From Moniliella sp. 'wahieum' (taxonomy: Eukaryota > Basidiomycota > Moniliellomycetes > Moniliellales > Moniliellaceae), in contig RSEE01000004.1 of assembly GCA_003971905.1 (NCBI GenBank), forward strand, positions 1,178,001-1,242,000: DNA of 64,000 bases, written 5' to 3'. Under the pieces are notes generated by a model. That model was not told the DNA's origin. It made no database searches and was given only the letters and a program-made list of their open reading frames with translations. Positions within the stretch are counted from its first letter, which is position 1; each line of letters begins with the position of its first letter. The position numbers and the translations under genes are program-made. Positions 1-12,300 of the stretch are shown piece after piece.

Positions 1-2835
1 CCTTACCCGCCCAACAGGGGATGGTCATGTAGATGGTGCTGCAGACAAAGCGAATGGTCGAAGCAATGGCGACCCAGACTAAAATGACAAGCATGTACAC
101 CTTCTGAAGCGAGGCGGTACTCGAGTCGAACGCGCTGCCGCGCTTTCCTCCCGATAGGATCACAGCCATAAGCAAAGATTGGACAGACCCAAGCCAAACG
201 ACGTTGGTGCGGACGTTGCGATAGTAATCCATCTGCTTCAACTGCTGTTCCTCGACCGAAGGGGGACCCTGGACAATGACCGGACGATCCTTGAGGTTGA
301 TCAGGGCATCGTGGTAGGCGGCATCAATGTCGGCTTGCCCGTTGGGCAACACCAGTTCCACCACTCCTTTTCTCCCTTCTTGCCACAACGGCCCGGCCCA
401 AGTCGTTGGAGACGGAATGGTCGCCCTTGGTCCCCCACGAAAAGTCGTGCAAATTGCAAAACGCATACACGTTGAGAATGTTGGCCATGTCGGACTCAGG
501 AGCATGTACTGCAACATGCTGGTGAACAGGTAGGACGGGTCGAGCGCAATCAAAGAGGCAGCGACATAGACGCCATACGTGGAGAGTACAGAGTAATCAT
601 CTCAGCGTAAATGCCGGTATGTTCGCCCCCGAGTACACGGACAAAGCAGATCACAGCCGCAATGAGCATGTACACCATCAGTACGGCAAAAATCGCTGCG
701 ACCGTGTAGTACTTCCATTTCGAGCCTTGGGGCCGGTTTCCAAGAGCAAAGATGAAGCAACTAACCAGTGACCCAATGTAGACATACTGGGTGATGGTGT
801 GAGCACGTTGATATGAGGAAGATGAAACTGGGGGCCTCAAGACCTTGGGTGAGGATCACAAAAAAGATGAACATGTTGCCTACTGTGAACCAGGAAAAGA
901 CAAGATTTAAGAGGTTGTAAAGGGCTTGGATGCCCAGCATGGCTTTGCGCATGGGTGTGTGCCCGCTCGCACCTAGTTGACGTGTATGAACCAGGGCGTA
1001 TAAGCCAGCAAAGAAAGATCCGTTGAGCCAACGCCTCCGCTGACTGATCAGCTCCGCCAGGTCTGTGGGCACGTCCGTCACCGCTCGAGCCGACTTGACG
1101 TATTTGAGAACCCACCCCGCGTTCCGCTTGGCTGCCAACTCAAAGCACAAGATACGATCCTCGGCCATGTACATGTTGGAGGTGAACACGTCGGCTTCAG
1201 CGCCCAAGAGCGTCTCGCCTTTAAAGTACGAGGCCAATGGTCCCTTGCCGTCCTCATCGTTTGGAGGGCAATGTACCCGGTAGGCTGAAAATGCACCAGG
1301 TAAGACGGAAATGAAGCCAAAGACAGACTCGGTAGTTTTGTCCAAGATGTTGGAAATCTTGTACTCAAAATTTTGTGCTGCCACGAGCGGGTTAAGCAGG
1401 GCAGGTCCAATCCCCCACTTGCCCCTGGTATCAGCGCAAATCTCCCGCAGGCACCAGCCACATTTGAGTTGATATCGAAGGACTTCCACAAATGGTACAA
1501 TGACTTGGGCTCCGGTCGAGTTCCCACGTCCAGAAGCAGGCAAACGTTGGGCTCAAGCACACGAGAGAAGGGTTGAAAAACCAACGGTGAGAGTTAATCT
1601 TCTTCTGGTTATGCTCCTTGAGACAAAAGATGATTTGACAGGGAACCAGTCCTTTTCGGCACCCTTGAAGCGCATGTTGGGATCCAAACTGAGTTGCGCA
1701 GTGTACTCATAGACGTGTGCCTTTACGACTTGGTCATTGACCGTGTTTTTGCCACCCCGTCTTGGTACACACCCAGGGCAGCCAGACAGTCGAGCACTCG
1801 GGGATGAATCTTCTTGCGCCCATCCGAAACAATTGCGACTACGACCTTTTGCCAACCATGCTGGCCCCAAGTCTTGCTGCGTGTGCGCGAACAAAGATGA
1901 GCAATGTTCTTCATCACACCGTGCATGGTCCGGGTAAAAACTGATGAGGAGGAATGGTCAGATATCCCGTCAGGCGGATGGTCGAGAAAAACACTTACGC
2001 ATTTCATCCTCATTGTACATCGTCAGACAGATGAACAGCTCTGTGCGACGTCCATGCAATTTGGGGCGGAGAGTATAGTTGTTCTCAAGAAATTCATCAG
2101 GGTCGCAAGTAACGGCTGTGTAGCGCATAGTGGTAAACTCGTTGTCGTGCGATTGTTGAGAACATTAAGCAGTTTGGTAGGGACTGGACAGTCGAGAATG
2201 AGGTTGCCCTGGGTCAAGGGAACATGTTTCTTGCTCTTGTTCCGACGTAGCTGGGCACCCACAGCGGGAGCAGGGCCAAAGTGTTGAGTGCTTGTGTTAC
2301 CCTCCTCGTCATCATCATCGAACTCCAGGCCGCCATCTTCACTGTCACCAGCCCCGTATGTATACGCGTCGTCGTCGTCGTCGTAACTGGCCTCTCCGAC
2401 TCCTCCCGCATAGCCCCACCCGGGACACGGTACTGGGGGATGTCTACAACCGTGTGGTCTTCTGAAGGTAGTTGCTTGAATGGCCTGCGGAGAATAACCA
2501 GGAGGTGAAGAGAGCATGGCGGGTTGATAGACCGAGTGGCAGCGTAAGGGGATCGTATGTTGCTGCAGCTGTTGGGAGAGCAGGCATGGGGGTGGCGTGA
2601 CCACTTCCACGTTCCAAACCAGGGGTATTTGCGGGCTGGTAGTAGTCCAGGGTGGCTGGTGTTCCGGCTGCCCGGGCGGGGGAGGGGAGAGATGTGTGTG
2701 GGGATAGAATTGGGTCTCGTCCTGGTACCCATAGGGATCGGCAGGCTCGGTAGGTGCAACGGAGCCGTGGGCGTCAAGGCCATACGTGGGGCCGCCAGGA
2801 GGGGGGCTGACTGGCCCGTATGCGTAGCCGTTCAT
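1..2835 (-). CDS. Chitin synthase (CHS1/2/3-type), 3' end outside window
   Basis: Transfers GlcNAc from UDP-GlcNAc to growing chitin at the plasma membrane. The start is the ATG at 2835 (MNGYAYGP). It is followed by a Pro/Tyr-rich and Asp-rich cytoplasmic N-terminus and the conserved [15 protein letters not shown] block near 2240. An intron at 1941-1998 splits the TMYNEDE motif. Downstream, in shifting frames, come [15 protein letters not shown] near 1600, the EDR acceptor motif near 1150, the QRRRWLNGS signature near 1035 and several membrane helices down to the left edge. These are the hallmarks of division-1 chitin synthases. The frame changes near 2165, 1770, 1600, 1460 and 1275, but each junction continues the family sequence, so these look like sequence indels rather than decay. 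The left edge falls on a GTAAGG that could be a donor, so a last exon is probably missing. The class (I-III) is not resolved. Confidence 0.93.
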
Positions 2836-3685
2836 GGCGCGGATGAAGGTAGGAGACGGGAGTGGTGATAGGGAGTGGTGATGGGGGAGGTGATGGAGCA
2901 AGGGGCGATCGAAGGGCGAGGGTAAGCAGCTTCACGGGCAAATATCCAGGCGCCTACCGCGTTGGCCGACACTCTATGTCAGAGGATAGGCCACCGCAGC
3001 ATGGCGCCAGTGTGGCTAGGATGTTGGAGACACTGGCACCATGCATGGTACCGCTCTGGCAAGGCGAGCAATTAATGGCAAGCACAACCAGAGCCCGCGC
3101 GGCACTGCAGGGCACTGCCCACCCTTTCCTCTTCAGGGCAAATTGAGCAAGATATCCACTTCATCCACACCTCCGCCAACGTAGGTCGTCACACATTGTC
3201 ACGCGTCAGCGTCCGTCCCCACAACCTAGTCCCAATTGTCCCTCGCCACTGCCTAGGCGAGAACACACTCAATAATGAAGCTTGAAGCTTGACGCCACAC
3301 AGAGGCAGTTGGTATCACTGCCAGTGTATCCTCTCAATGGCCACCTAACCCCCTCCATTTGGCGCGGGGCAGAGCATCGGATCGAATAGACGGAGACCAG
3401 ACGGCAAAGCTACAACAAAAGCGGGTTTCGCACCCTCTCCACAAAGGGCATTACTTCGGGGCAGGACGGGATGCGTATGACCGGAAGGGAAGGCGATCAC
3501 CGCTCCCTTGTTGAGAGCGGCAAGCCAACGAAGCCAAAGCGAATGATGCAGTGGCCTACATACGTGCATTGGGACAATACCAGCTGCACACACAGGCTAC
3601 GGCTGATCGAATTAAATGAGGCGTCCGTGGCATCGGGCCGATGGAGCATATGCTTTTTCAACCGGTTTGGAACGAGAGTAGGGCA
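2836..3685. other. Intergenic region, chitin synthase promoter side
   Basis: No supported gene. It lies upstream of the chitin synthase start and downstream of the NCS-1 stop. It contains a GTCACACATTGTCACGCGTC motif near 3188-3207 and an overlapping GAAGCTTGAAGCTTGA element near 3279-3292. Both belong to the short palindromic repeat types seen throughout the window's intergenic DNA. Confidence 0.6.
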
Positions 3686-4419
3686 TTAAACCAGACCGTC
3701 ATATAGACTCAAGGCTTGCACGATCGCGGGTCTTGCTTCGAGCCAGCAACAAACTCCTCGTAGTTGACTGAGCAAAAAATAAAAATTAGCACCCACAGGG
3801 CTAGAAAACGGGGGGAAAGACATACTCTCAGCTTTCTTATCCCGATCCATCAACCGGAAGATCTTGTCACTCGCTGGAAAAAGGGTTAGATCAGTTGAAA
3901 CAACACCAGAACAGCGGCTTACCTTTTCAGGAGATCTTCATCGGGAGGAAGCTTGACCATGGAGCCAGTCATCTTGTAGATACTGCGCACAATAGCTGCA
4001 ACAAGAACCACCATTCAACATCAGAAGAAGAAATCAAAACGAGGATGCAAACGTACTGAGCATCTCATCGTATTGTGATGTCCCATCGCCATCAATGTCG
4101 TACAGCTTGAATGCCCAGCTGAGCTTTTCGTCAAGCCGTCCGCGGGAGGTGATAGAGAGTGCGCAGATGAACTCCTTGAAGTCAATCGAACCATTTTTGT
4201 CGTCGTCAAATACCTTAAAGACGTGGGTGGAGAAGGCAGATGGGTCGCCAAAGGGGAAGAACTGCTTGTAGATGCGACAGAATTCAGCTTCGTCAAGCTG
4301 GCCGGAGGGGCAGTCCTGATGAACCCCTTGTACCACTTGCTGAGCTCCTTGCGGTCAAAGTAGGTATTGTCGAGAGGGGACAGCTGCTCAGGTGAGAGCT
4401 TGCTTTGGTTCTTGCCCAT
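3686..4419 (-). CDS. NCS1: Neuronal calcium sensor 1 / frequenin
   Basis: N-myristoylated EF-hand calcium sensor. In yeasts it activates the phosphatidylinositol 4-kinase Pik1 at the Golgi. The start at 4419 gives [13 protein letters not shown], the canonical N-terminus with Gly2 for myristoylation. The exons read [28 protein letters not shown], the calcium loop [13 protein letters not shown] and the loop [14 protein letters not shown]. Later exons carry a weaker loop, [14 protein letters not shown], and the family's usual tail, [12 protein letters not shown]. Introns are at 3996-4056, 3870-3922 and 3768-3825. Two single-base shifts break the frame, near 4317 (after KWYKGFI) and near 3728 (after SKQDP). 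Past the second shift the naive frame stops at 3709, but the +1 frame gives the canonical C-terminus ending at 3686. Rebuilt length matches the usual ~190 residues. Confidence 0.95.
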
Positions 4420-4888
4420 GGTGGTGTGGAAACGGTGGTGGGGCAAAGCCAACAGGAGCGACGGCGGTCCAATCGATCGCGCTGCCATTGGGTGGGCAGC
4501 GACGGGGCAATGCCACGCAACTGTGAGATGTTTACGTCAGCGCTCAGGGCTCAGATCTGCGTGCAAAAACACTGAATGTTTTGGTTTTTGTGTTCTCGAG
4601 GTATCGGTTCTGTGGCCACCATGTCACCGTCGATGACCGATGATTGATGACCCAGTGCGACTTCGCTCGGATGTGGTGCAGGGTTCCCCTGCAACGGCCA
4701 GACCCAACGCGAAAAAGACCTTTGCGCAACAGGCCCCGTTATGACATCGGTGCTACGAGCGGTGCCAACGTGTTCAACCATCGCATACCTGATAAGGAAC
4801 ACGCAAGTAGCGATGAATTGTGCAATGTATTGAAGGGCCATACAGACAGGCAGCGTCTGAACGGCACAAGCCTCCCCCCCCACATGAA
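4420..4888. other. Intergenic region upstream of NCS1
   Basis: No gene supported. A TCAGCGCTCAGGGCTCAG element at 4537-4553 lies about 120 bases upstream of the NCS1 start and matches the CTGAGCG-type arrays found upstream of other genes here. Confidence 0.5.
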
Positions 4889-6768
4889 TTACAGCCCAGG
4901 AACGACACCATCGGCCGATTCAGAAGCATGCTTGCCGGCCATAACCTCTCCGGGAATCTCCGCCCCGGCAAGGAAGACATCTCCAACACCTGCCACGCGG
5001 GTGGAGACGGGCAGCTCAGCGTACCCGACCACCGGGCGAGATTTGTCCTGGATCATGGTCAGAGGCAGCGCCTTGACACTGCCCACCGAAGCAGCCTTGC
5101 GTCTCGCCTCTCCGGCAACCGGGTCTTGGTAATACTCATGCTGGAATGGATGAAGAAGTGGGACGTCGGAAAGAACTTGGGTGGTGAGGAACGCAAGGCG
5201 ATCATTGCCCACCTCCGGGCCGTTGTGATCCGAAGTGGCGGGGGACGCCCATTCGCAGCATGAGTTTGGGTGGCACGTTTCCACTGCATCCTCATCTGCT
5301 TCATCTTCCGTGGACCTCTCAGAAGAGTCTTGGGCTTTCCGTTCTGCGGCCGGGACGTAAGGGCGGACAGAGGATACGGGAAGTACGTCCAATTCCACTG
5401 GGATGGATCGCGTTGCTCCGGTCTGGTGGGGATTAGGAGGCAGCACCATTGCTCCCACCTCGGGTGCCTCCATCAAGGCTGTGAGCCATTGGACAGCTGG
5501 AGCCTTGAGCCAACGAGATGGACGTGTGTGGGACCACCAGCCCAAATGCCCGCCATATGCGGTCGAGGCCAGAATCAAATTTGGATTCCCTTTGCCCAAC
5601 ACTGTCGGCACCACAGAACGGGTAGGGTCGTTCTTGTCTTCCTCCGAACATGCAGTTTGGGCACCCATAGCGATCGCCACAGCTTGCGCACAGGCAAACG
5701 GTACCACAGGATCATCCCGGGAGTGAATGGCCAATAAAGGCCGAGCAACACGATGCAACACATTGGCGGCGCTGCCTCCACGGTAGTAGGCCCAAGCGTC
5801 GGAAAAGGGGAATTCCCCGTAGGGCTTACAATGTCCACCCAACAAGCGGGTAGCATTGTCGTCGAACCAGCGGATGGTATAGGGAATGGTATCACCCCGC
5901 TCTGCGGCTTGTTCCTTGACCACCGTTTTAGGCGCCGTCAGGCGATCCAGTAGTGACTTGCCTACAGGGGAGAGCGACAAGACATCCGCTTGACGCAACG
6001 TCACCCGAGTCAAATTATTCGTCATGGCTTTGGACAAGACATGCTGGTTGAATCCACCATCCTCTAGGGCATGAGCACCAGTGGTCAAGCTGTAGGGCCC
6101 GGCCACGGTTAAGCCGCCCCGGAGGGGTGTCGCGTCCCCATACTCTCCCAAGTACTTTGCCACCACGTTCGCTCCCAGACTGAATCCCCCGCAGCCAAGG
6201 GGCTGGAAGGCCAATTTTGTTGGCAAAACAGAATGGCGGTGGCGAGATCGGCCGTCTTGCTCCCACTGTACAGTTGCCCACTCGTTGCAGGCGTATGAGC
6301 ACAACCACGAATTCATCACCACCGCCCTCCACTTCTTGTCCTCGATCAGGGGACGTACCACATGGCGCACGTATGTCTCTGCAGAGCCACCCGTGAGCCC
6401 GGTGACGACGACCAGAGTGGGCCGTGTATCCTCGGAATCGGCCTGGGCCAAGGGAGGGGGGGCAACGTCGATCGACAGTGTGCCGCCATCGGGCGTGATG
6501 AGAACCCTTCGACGATAACGCACTGGATCATCGTAGACCGTTTTGCGGAAGGCGGAATAGATGGTCTGCAATTGTCCTGACGAAATATAGGTGGTGGGGC
6601 GATAATGAAAGTCGGGATCGGTAGGGTCAACAAGGGAAGGACAGCGTTGCTCAACTACAGCTCTCAGTTGAGGCACGGCAGCAGCCACCTGCTCCACATT
6701 CTTCACTTGTTGTCCTTGTGGTTGGGGTCCAGGAAGAGAAGAATGGCCATCGTCAGGAGACGAGTCAT
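4889..6768 (-). CDS. Alpha/beta hydrolase of the EMB8/ABHD1-3 (YheT) family
   Basis: Probable membrane-anchored esterase or acyltransferase. Fungal relatives include the medium-chain fatty-acid ethyl ester synthases Eht1/Eeb1. The long open frame lacks an in-frame ATG at its 5' end. The ATG at 6768 in the neighbouring frame gives MTRLLTMAILLFL, a plausible membrane anchor, and shifts into the main frame near 6710. The core shows VVVTGLTGGSAETYVRH, then the nucleophile elbow GFSLGAN near 6185, the acid SRDDPVVP and the catalytic His in GGHLGWW. Between about 6305 and 6190 the continuous frame is not family-like. The other frame reads NS-GCAHTPATSGQLYSG and ATAILFCQQNWPSSPLAAG, so a compensating indel pair sits at 6305-6313 and at the C-run 6186-6190. 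The long acidic C-terminal extension (about 150 residues) is unlike the short yeast proteins. Substrate is unknown. Confidence 0.88.
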
Positions 6769-7917
6769 GCGCTCCTTTGTCTGTTGCCCGGGGCAAAGCG
6801 GGAGAGAATTGGAGAGAACTGCTGTCCAGTCACGCGGGCGAGACGGAGAGGAAACAGCAGGAAGCGCCCTAGGTACGCAATCATGCCTAGAAGCAAGCGA
6901 AGGCAGGTGACATCCTCACGCCCTTGTTGTCTTCCGCCTTGCCAAGCCAAGCGTGGTGGTGGTGGTGGTGGTGGTGCAAGAGGCTAAGGATGTTGGAACT
7001 AATAGCTAGCTGTTCCTGATTGCAAAGTTACGTCACACGTCACGCGTCAGGATCGGCTGTCTAACCAGACAGGTTCAAGTTGAACGTTCACCTTGAACGG
7101 CTGAGCGGCTGAGTGCGCTGAGGCTGAGCGGCTGAGCTCGGATTCTGGATGCCGACGGGCACCCAGGCAGCGGGCCATCCTGCTATCCCACCCGCAGTCT
7201 GAGATCTGATCAGATGGTCCATGGAATTCGCATCCGCCTGTCGCGACGGTGACTAGGTGACTAGGTGACTAGTGACCACCCCCGAGGCTCCGCGGGCTCC
7301 GAAGACGGTGCGCGTGTAGCCACGTGATAAGCCAGCGATTAGTCGCCGTCTCCTGCAGCCCTCGTCCTGCTTCCTACCGCGAATATCTTTCGCCGGCAAT
7401 CGACCGCCTACGCTATTACTGTCCTATACACTTCAGCATCCATTGCAGTCTCCATACCATCTGGGTGATGGACCAGGACGTCGCTACACACTTCTCCAAA
7501 ACTACTCCTCGCAAGGCTTAGATCCTAGACAGATCAATCTGTGGGCCTCAGACGAGATCGCACATGCGGTTGGAGAACGATTGGAACGGCGCTGAGCGCG
7601 CTGAGTCCCTTTAAAAAAGTGTTTAGAAAAGGCAAGAAAAGAACAGATAAGGGGGATAACTACGCTGTATAGGATAAAAAGGGAGGGAGGATATGGCAAT
7701 AAAACCTCTAAACACAGCGTAGAAACTGCAGATAAAAAGAATGCATAGAGAGACAGCTAAGACTAGTGGGAATCCGACGAACGGGTAATGAAGCATCAAA
7801 CGAATGGGATGCAGCTGGATGAGGGAAGGGGAGGGAGAGAAAGGACGGAGAAAGACAGACTGCGAGGGTGGGGTGGGGGCAGCAGCATATGCCCCCAATG
7901 GAAGTCAAGGCTGACGC
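6769..7917. other. Intergenic region with several short repeat arrays
   Basis: No gene supported. It contains a (GGT)n tract at 6954-6976, a CTGAGCG array at 7099-7139, three GGTGACTA units at 7248-7273 and a GCTGAGCGCGCTGAG palindrome at 7590-7604. The downstream half (7620-7900) is purine-rich on the plus strand and is probably the 3' region of the acyltransferase gene. Confidence 0.55.
7099..7139. repeat. CTGAGCG-type short-period array
   Basis: Five CTGAG cores occur within 41 bases, spaced mostly 8-9 bases apart (GGCTGAGCGGCTGAGTGCG and onward). The array sits about 330 bases upstream of the hydrolase start at 6768. The same core recurs upstream of other genes in the window. Confidence 0.7.
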
Positions 7918-9863
7918 TCAAACCGGGCGCCGTCCCAGGCCACCGGTGACGCTGCGCCAGAAGGAACGGGAGAGGGTGATGCCCCAACGGTCAAAGGTGC
8001 GAGTAAAGAGCTCGCAGACAACGAGCAGCATAGCGTAGCAAAGAATAAAGTTGATGAGCATGGCGGCCCAGTAGGGAATGCCGGCTGCAAGCATCTTCAG
8101 CGATGCGGCGGCCCCGATGGACCAGAAGACGACACCATGAAGCAAATAGAGCGAGAAAGCGTTCCGGCCAAACACGTTCCAGAAGCGCAGTTGGAAGAAG
8201 ATCCGGATCGGGGTGCTCATGTCGCAGAGCAGGAAGAAGGAGATGACAAAAATCGCGTCGGCGACCTTGGGAAGGTACCAATTTTGCTTGGAGCCCGACC
8301 ACTTGTTGGGTGCGCCCGTAACAAAGTTAGGGTGGATCCCCCACTCGTTCTTAACGTTAATCACGTCGCCATAGTCGAGCCAAGTAAGAATGGCACCGAG
8401 GAAGAAAGTTGCCCAAGCAAAAGCATGACCTGCTTGGCCGAACTTTTGACGGTATTGATAGCGCACATCCAAGTCCGCAAGAAGAAGCCCAGTAAGGAAA
8501 AGTAATCGAATCGGTTTGCCCACCACGATAAGAGAATGCAGACAGCATAGAACGGGTACCGTTTCCTGGGGGCCTTGATTTCGCGCGCGATTAGGGCGCA
8601 CAGCGCACAGGTCCATGTGCACTGGACGATTACTGGAACGGTCCAAAGGATCCCGTTGCATAGTGCGAGATGAAGGGGGTGAGGGATGCGACTGCATCCA
8701 CCACATGCCATCCATTCGTCAATGAACACGCCGACATGCTTAAAGTCTTGGTAGTACGACCAGATAGAAAAAGTGCGCGAGGCGAGCCGAGAAGTCCAGT
8801 AGAATGCTTGCTGAAAGGGGGAAAAGGCCAGAGGGTCAGCAACATCACCGAATAATACCGAAAGAACACACTTCAGTTACATACCACTTCAATGAGAAAG
8901 TAGTTGAGCAAGATAGCAGCCGTGATGGTAACACCCAGACGCGGCACACGCGTTTGGATGAGCTGGGCGAGATGCTGCAAATTGCCACGATGCAAATAAC
9001 GGTTGCACACAATGCGTGCCGAGAGTACAAAAAAGATTCCAACGTTGAGGCCACCATTGCAAATAATAGGACCCAGGATCTTGTAAATCCAGTATTCAAA
9101 CTTGTAGTGTGACCCGTTCCAGTAGGTTGAGTGGTCATACCATACCAGTAGATGAGGCAGCAGAAATGTGAAGCGAGACAAGGAAGCAAGCAAAGCCACG
9201 GAGACCATCCAAGTATTCTACCCGAGCAGCGCCAGAGGACGTCGCCCGGCCCTCGCCTTTGGCGACAAACATGTACGCCTTCACTTTTTCCCACATTGAT
9301 TTAGGCTCAGAGTCCTCCGTGTTTCGTACCCTTCCTCCTTCGCATCTGCTGGAAGCGTGGCAAGAGCCGTGGGCCATAGAGCGACGGTCACCTTTAGCAG
9401 CTGGCGTCCAGTCTGCAATACGGTGTGACCCAAGCAATGGGCGCCTGCGAACCATCTTCCAAAACCACAGTAGGGGCCACTGCTCCGTGGCCATGGATGG
9501 AGGTGCCCCGAACCATCATCACCTCCAAAGGACGCGGCAGATGTCGCGGCAGTCATTGAGCCGTAGATACCCGTGGTGACCAGCAGAGATCGAAGGAATG
9601 GAGCGGGCATGGAAGAGCGAGGCGGGAGTTTGGATGCCCATCCCATTGGGAGGGAAGCACCAGAGATGGGCCGGCGCGGGGTGATCGTGCCCGATTTGTT
9701 GAGTTCAGACCGTGAGAGCTGGATATGGGGCAAACGTACCCGGACGTGTCGGAGCCCGAGTAGACTGAGGCAGCATCTTGACCAGCAAACCCATGCCTCG
9801 GGCCTTTTCATCCTCGTCGTCCGAGTCATCGGAATTGACCAACTCAAAGTCGTCATCTCCCAT
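7918..9863 (-). CDS. Acyltransferase 3 family membrane protein
   Basis: Multi-span membrane O-acyltransferase of the OafA/YrhL superfamily. These enzymes acylate glycans or lipids at the cell surface or in the secretory pathway; the substrate here is unknown. The family hallmark YLDGLRGFACFLVSLH lies near 9205 after a hydrophilic, acidic N-terminus. Several helices follow, and the C-terminal part FGRNAFSLYLLHGVVFW is typical of these proteins. The best start is the ATG at 9863 (MGDDDFELVNSDDSDDED), only 45 bases from the stop of the upstream GH16-like gene. An intron probably begins near the GTACG at about 9738. Further introns or frame changes occur near 9480, 9140, 8870 and 8480; exact exon ends are not certain. 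It ends in VTGGLGRRPV with a stop at 7918. Confidence 0.82.
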
Positions 9864-9907
9864 CGTCATTCAGTTTGGCAGGGTCCTCCCATTTGTTCAT
9901 GGCCTCG

Positions 9908-11175
9908 TCAACGCGTGCTTGTCCACCTCGTCCGCCTCGGTCGTACGCCACCGTCGTTACAGGCGCAGGTGCCAGCAATGTGGTTGAGTTGACTAGTCAT
10001 GCTGCTCTGCGTTGTACTTTTCGTAGAAGGCAGCGCTTTGTTGCGCGTGTTCCTCGTGCGGCGAATGGAGGCATGGATGGTGAGGAGAACAAAGATAGCC
10101 CCCGAGATGCTAGCCCCGTAAATGGAGTAAACGGGAACGGGCGCTTCGGGTGCTTCATGGTCTGCTTGACCGTTGCGGCTAGGTCAAACGGTGTGCTCTC
10201 CCGCAAGGTAAGATTTCCGTGGAGCAGACGGCTGAGCTTGACGCAGAGGCCGCTGCACAAGCGAGTTGAATTCGTCCCAGACGCTCAGCCCGGGAAGAGT
10301 TGAAGAACAGGCGGGCATAAAGATCTGAGCCGTAAGTGTGTTGGAGATCGGAGGCCCTTGGGAGGCAGTGGGAGAGCCATTGGACCAGTGCTTGTAAGAG
10401 AAGGGAGCTCCCACACTCGGAGGCTTCACTCCCTTTCCTGTCCAGACCTTGGCATTGGAAGTAGTATTGGAACCAGTGTTGGTAAACGAGACCATTTTGG
10501 GCATCCAATCCATGCGGTACTCAAGCCCAGCAGTTGCCCCACCATTCATGCTGGACTGATTGTAAAGATAAGGGGTGACGGACTGCGAGGTGGACGAGTA
10601 GGAGACTTGGACGTTGCCTTGACCAGGGTGGTTGGTGTTGAAGAACGCGGTACGGATCAACTCGGATTGGTTCCAAGCAACCTCGACATCGAGATTGGTG
10701 CCTGACATGTACCGTGCAGGAGGAGGGTTGAGCATGGTGCGGAAAGAGCCGTAGCGCATGTCCCGGCGACGCGTCTGCAACTGACTTCCCCAGCTGATGC
10801 GATTTTTGGTGTCAGCTGGAGTGACTTCCATCAACAGGCCCGAGTTGTTGGTACCGAGCCGGGTGTTGTTGGCCAGTACAGCAGAGCGCCAAGTGGCAGA
10901 GAAGTCATCTTCCCACTCGTTGATGCGGTTGCTGCCGATCCAGGCCTCTTGACCAGAACCAGCGTCTCCAGGCTGGTCTCGACCGTAACGGTCTGCATAC
11001 TGGGCTGGCTGGAAGACAATGTCGGTGGCGGCAGAGGACTCGTTGAAATAGGTGATGACAGCGTCGGTCCATACGCTGGTGGTGACCGGGTCTTGATAGC
11101 CGCACTCGCAGGCGCGTAAGCCCCGGTTGCGGCGACGGCCAGGGCGCTCAGCGCCCATACGGGAGTAGTGCGCAT
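9908..11175 (-). CDS. Secreted GH16-like / concanavalin A-like protein with C-terminal anchor
   Basis: The start at 11175 gives a clear signal peptide (MRTTPVWALSALAVAATGAYA). After a one-base shift near 11110 it continues with CECGYQDP, the usual beginning of this fungal GH16-related family of extracellular beta-glucan-active or lectin-like proteins. The body has many N-glycosylation sequons and Ser/Thr-rich stretches. The ExDxE active-site segment appears as NLDVE at 10682-10696, so the first Glu is replaced by Asn. Near 10300 the frame changes. A later frame gives a membrane helix (YSIYGASISGAIFVLLTIHA) at about 10080-10140 and a basic cytoplasmic tail ending at 9908. Overall it is a type I membrane or surface protein. 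Whether it is an enzyme is doubtful because of the altered motif. Confidence 0.8.
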
Positions 11176-12240
11176 GACGGACAAAAAGGGGGTGGGGTTG
11201 CGAAAGAGCGAGGAAGGACAGACGGAGAGGATAGAGAATGAGAGTGGGTGTGTGCGCGCAGCACTGTGGTGAGGCGAGCAGGAGCTGCACCGGGCAGTGA
11301 TGTGTCGGACGACAAGAGGGTGGAGAAGAGGGGAGGTGGGGGCAAGAAGGGACGGATGCGTGTCTGCTTGGCTGCCCACTATAACTAACCACCATCAGAA
11401 CCATCGCACCTATACAATACTAGCAGCAGTGCCGGCCTAATCCATTCCGGTCGGCGCACCACGGGGCAGCGGCAGAGGGCAGCGGCTGCGGCTGCGGCCT
11501 CGGCTGTGGCTGCTGCCTCGGCTGTGGCGGTGGCTGCGTGCATGCACCAACACGCCCGCACCACACCCCCCCCGTATGGCACTGCACGTCCTCTCCTCCT
11601 TCGCCGCCGACTGGGGAGCCACAGCCATGATGTGCATGATGCATAGGATGTGGCGCCTGTGAGTCGGCCGCCGCCTGGGCTGCGGTGCAGCGCCTCGGTC
11701 TTGTGGCACGACAGGGGCGCTGTGCCCTTGTCCTGGACGTGTGGCGCCGAGCATGAAGGTCAGCGATCGGCCAGCGTCGATCAATCGATCAGCCGAAAGC
11801 ATGTGATACGCCCAGTGCCCACCTGTTCGCACGCTGGCCAAAGCGGGGGGCCCAGCGCCCCCGTGCTGGGTGCCAGCGAAGCGCACAGCGACAGCCGTCG
11901 TGCCTTTGGCTGCACACAGCACCCACTAGGACACATTGCGGCCCCACTTGATGATGTGCCGCTGCCTGAAAGACATCGGGTTTCATCGATTTCATCCATC
12001 AATACTCGATGAACGTAATCATGAACACATCCATACATCCACATGCAACAGAGCACACGTCCGAAATCACACACCGGAGCGCATAATAATACGCCTGTTG
12101 CTCTTAGCCCCACCCATGCCTCAACACGTTGTACGCCGTTTTCCAGGCATGAGCGCGGGCAGAATAAGATGATCTGTGTGAGATCTCACGCGCAAAGTAT
12201 ACGAGATGTGGATCTCTCTCGTAGAAACCTCTCTTTGTGG
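11176..12240. other. Intergenic region, part of a gene desert
   Basis: No gene supported. The open frames found here are low-complexity (a GCTGCGGCCTCG-type repeat at about 11465-11540 encodes only Ala/Arg/Gln runs) and show no family resemblance. The first 230 bases are pyrimidine-rich on the minus strand and probably form the leader of the GH16-like gene. Confidence 0.5.
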
Positions 12241-12300
12241 AGCTGAGCCTCATCTCAGCTAGGCAGTGCTCAGCCTGAGCGCTCAGCTGAGTCAGAGAGC
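12241..12300. repeat. CTGAGC/GCTCAG palindromic array
   Basis: A dense set of inverted CTGAGC and GCTCAG cores, including GAGCGCTCAGCTGAG. A TATAAAAG box lies just downstream at 12312-12319. Confidence 0.7.

Noticed and set aside
3709-3767. NCS1 ending at 3709 with a shortened, unusual C-terminus
   Set aside because: The next frame supplies the exact conserved tail [12 protein letters not shown] with a stop at 3686, so the short end is an indel artefact.
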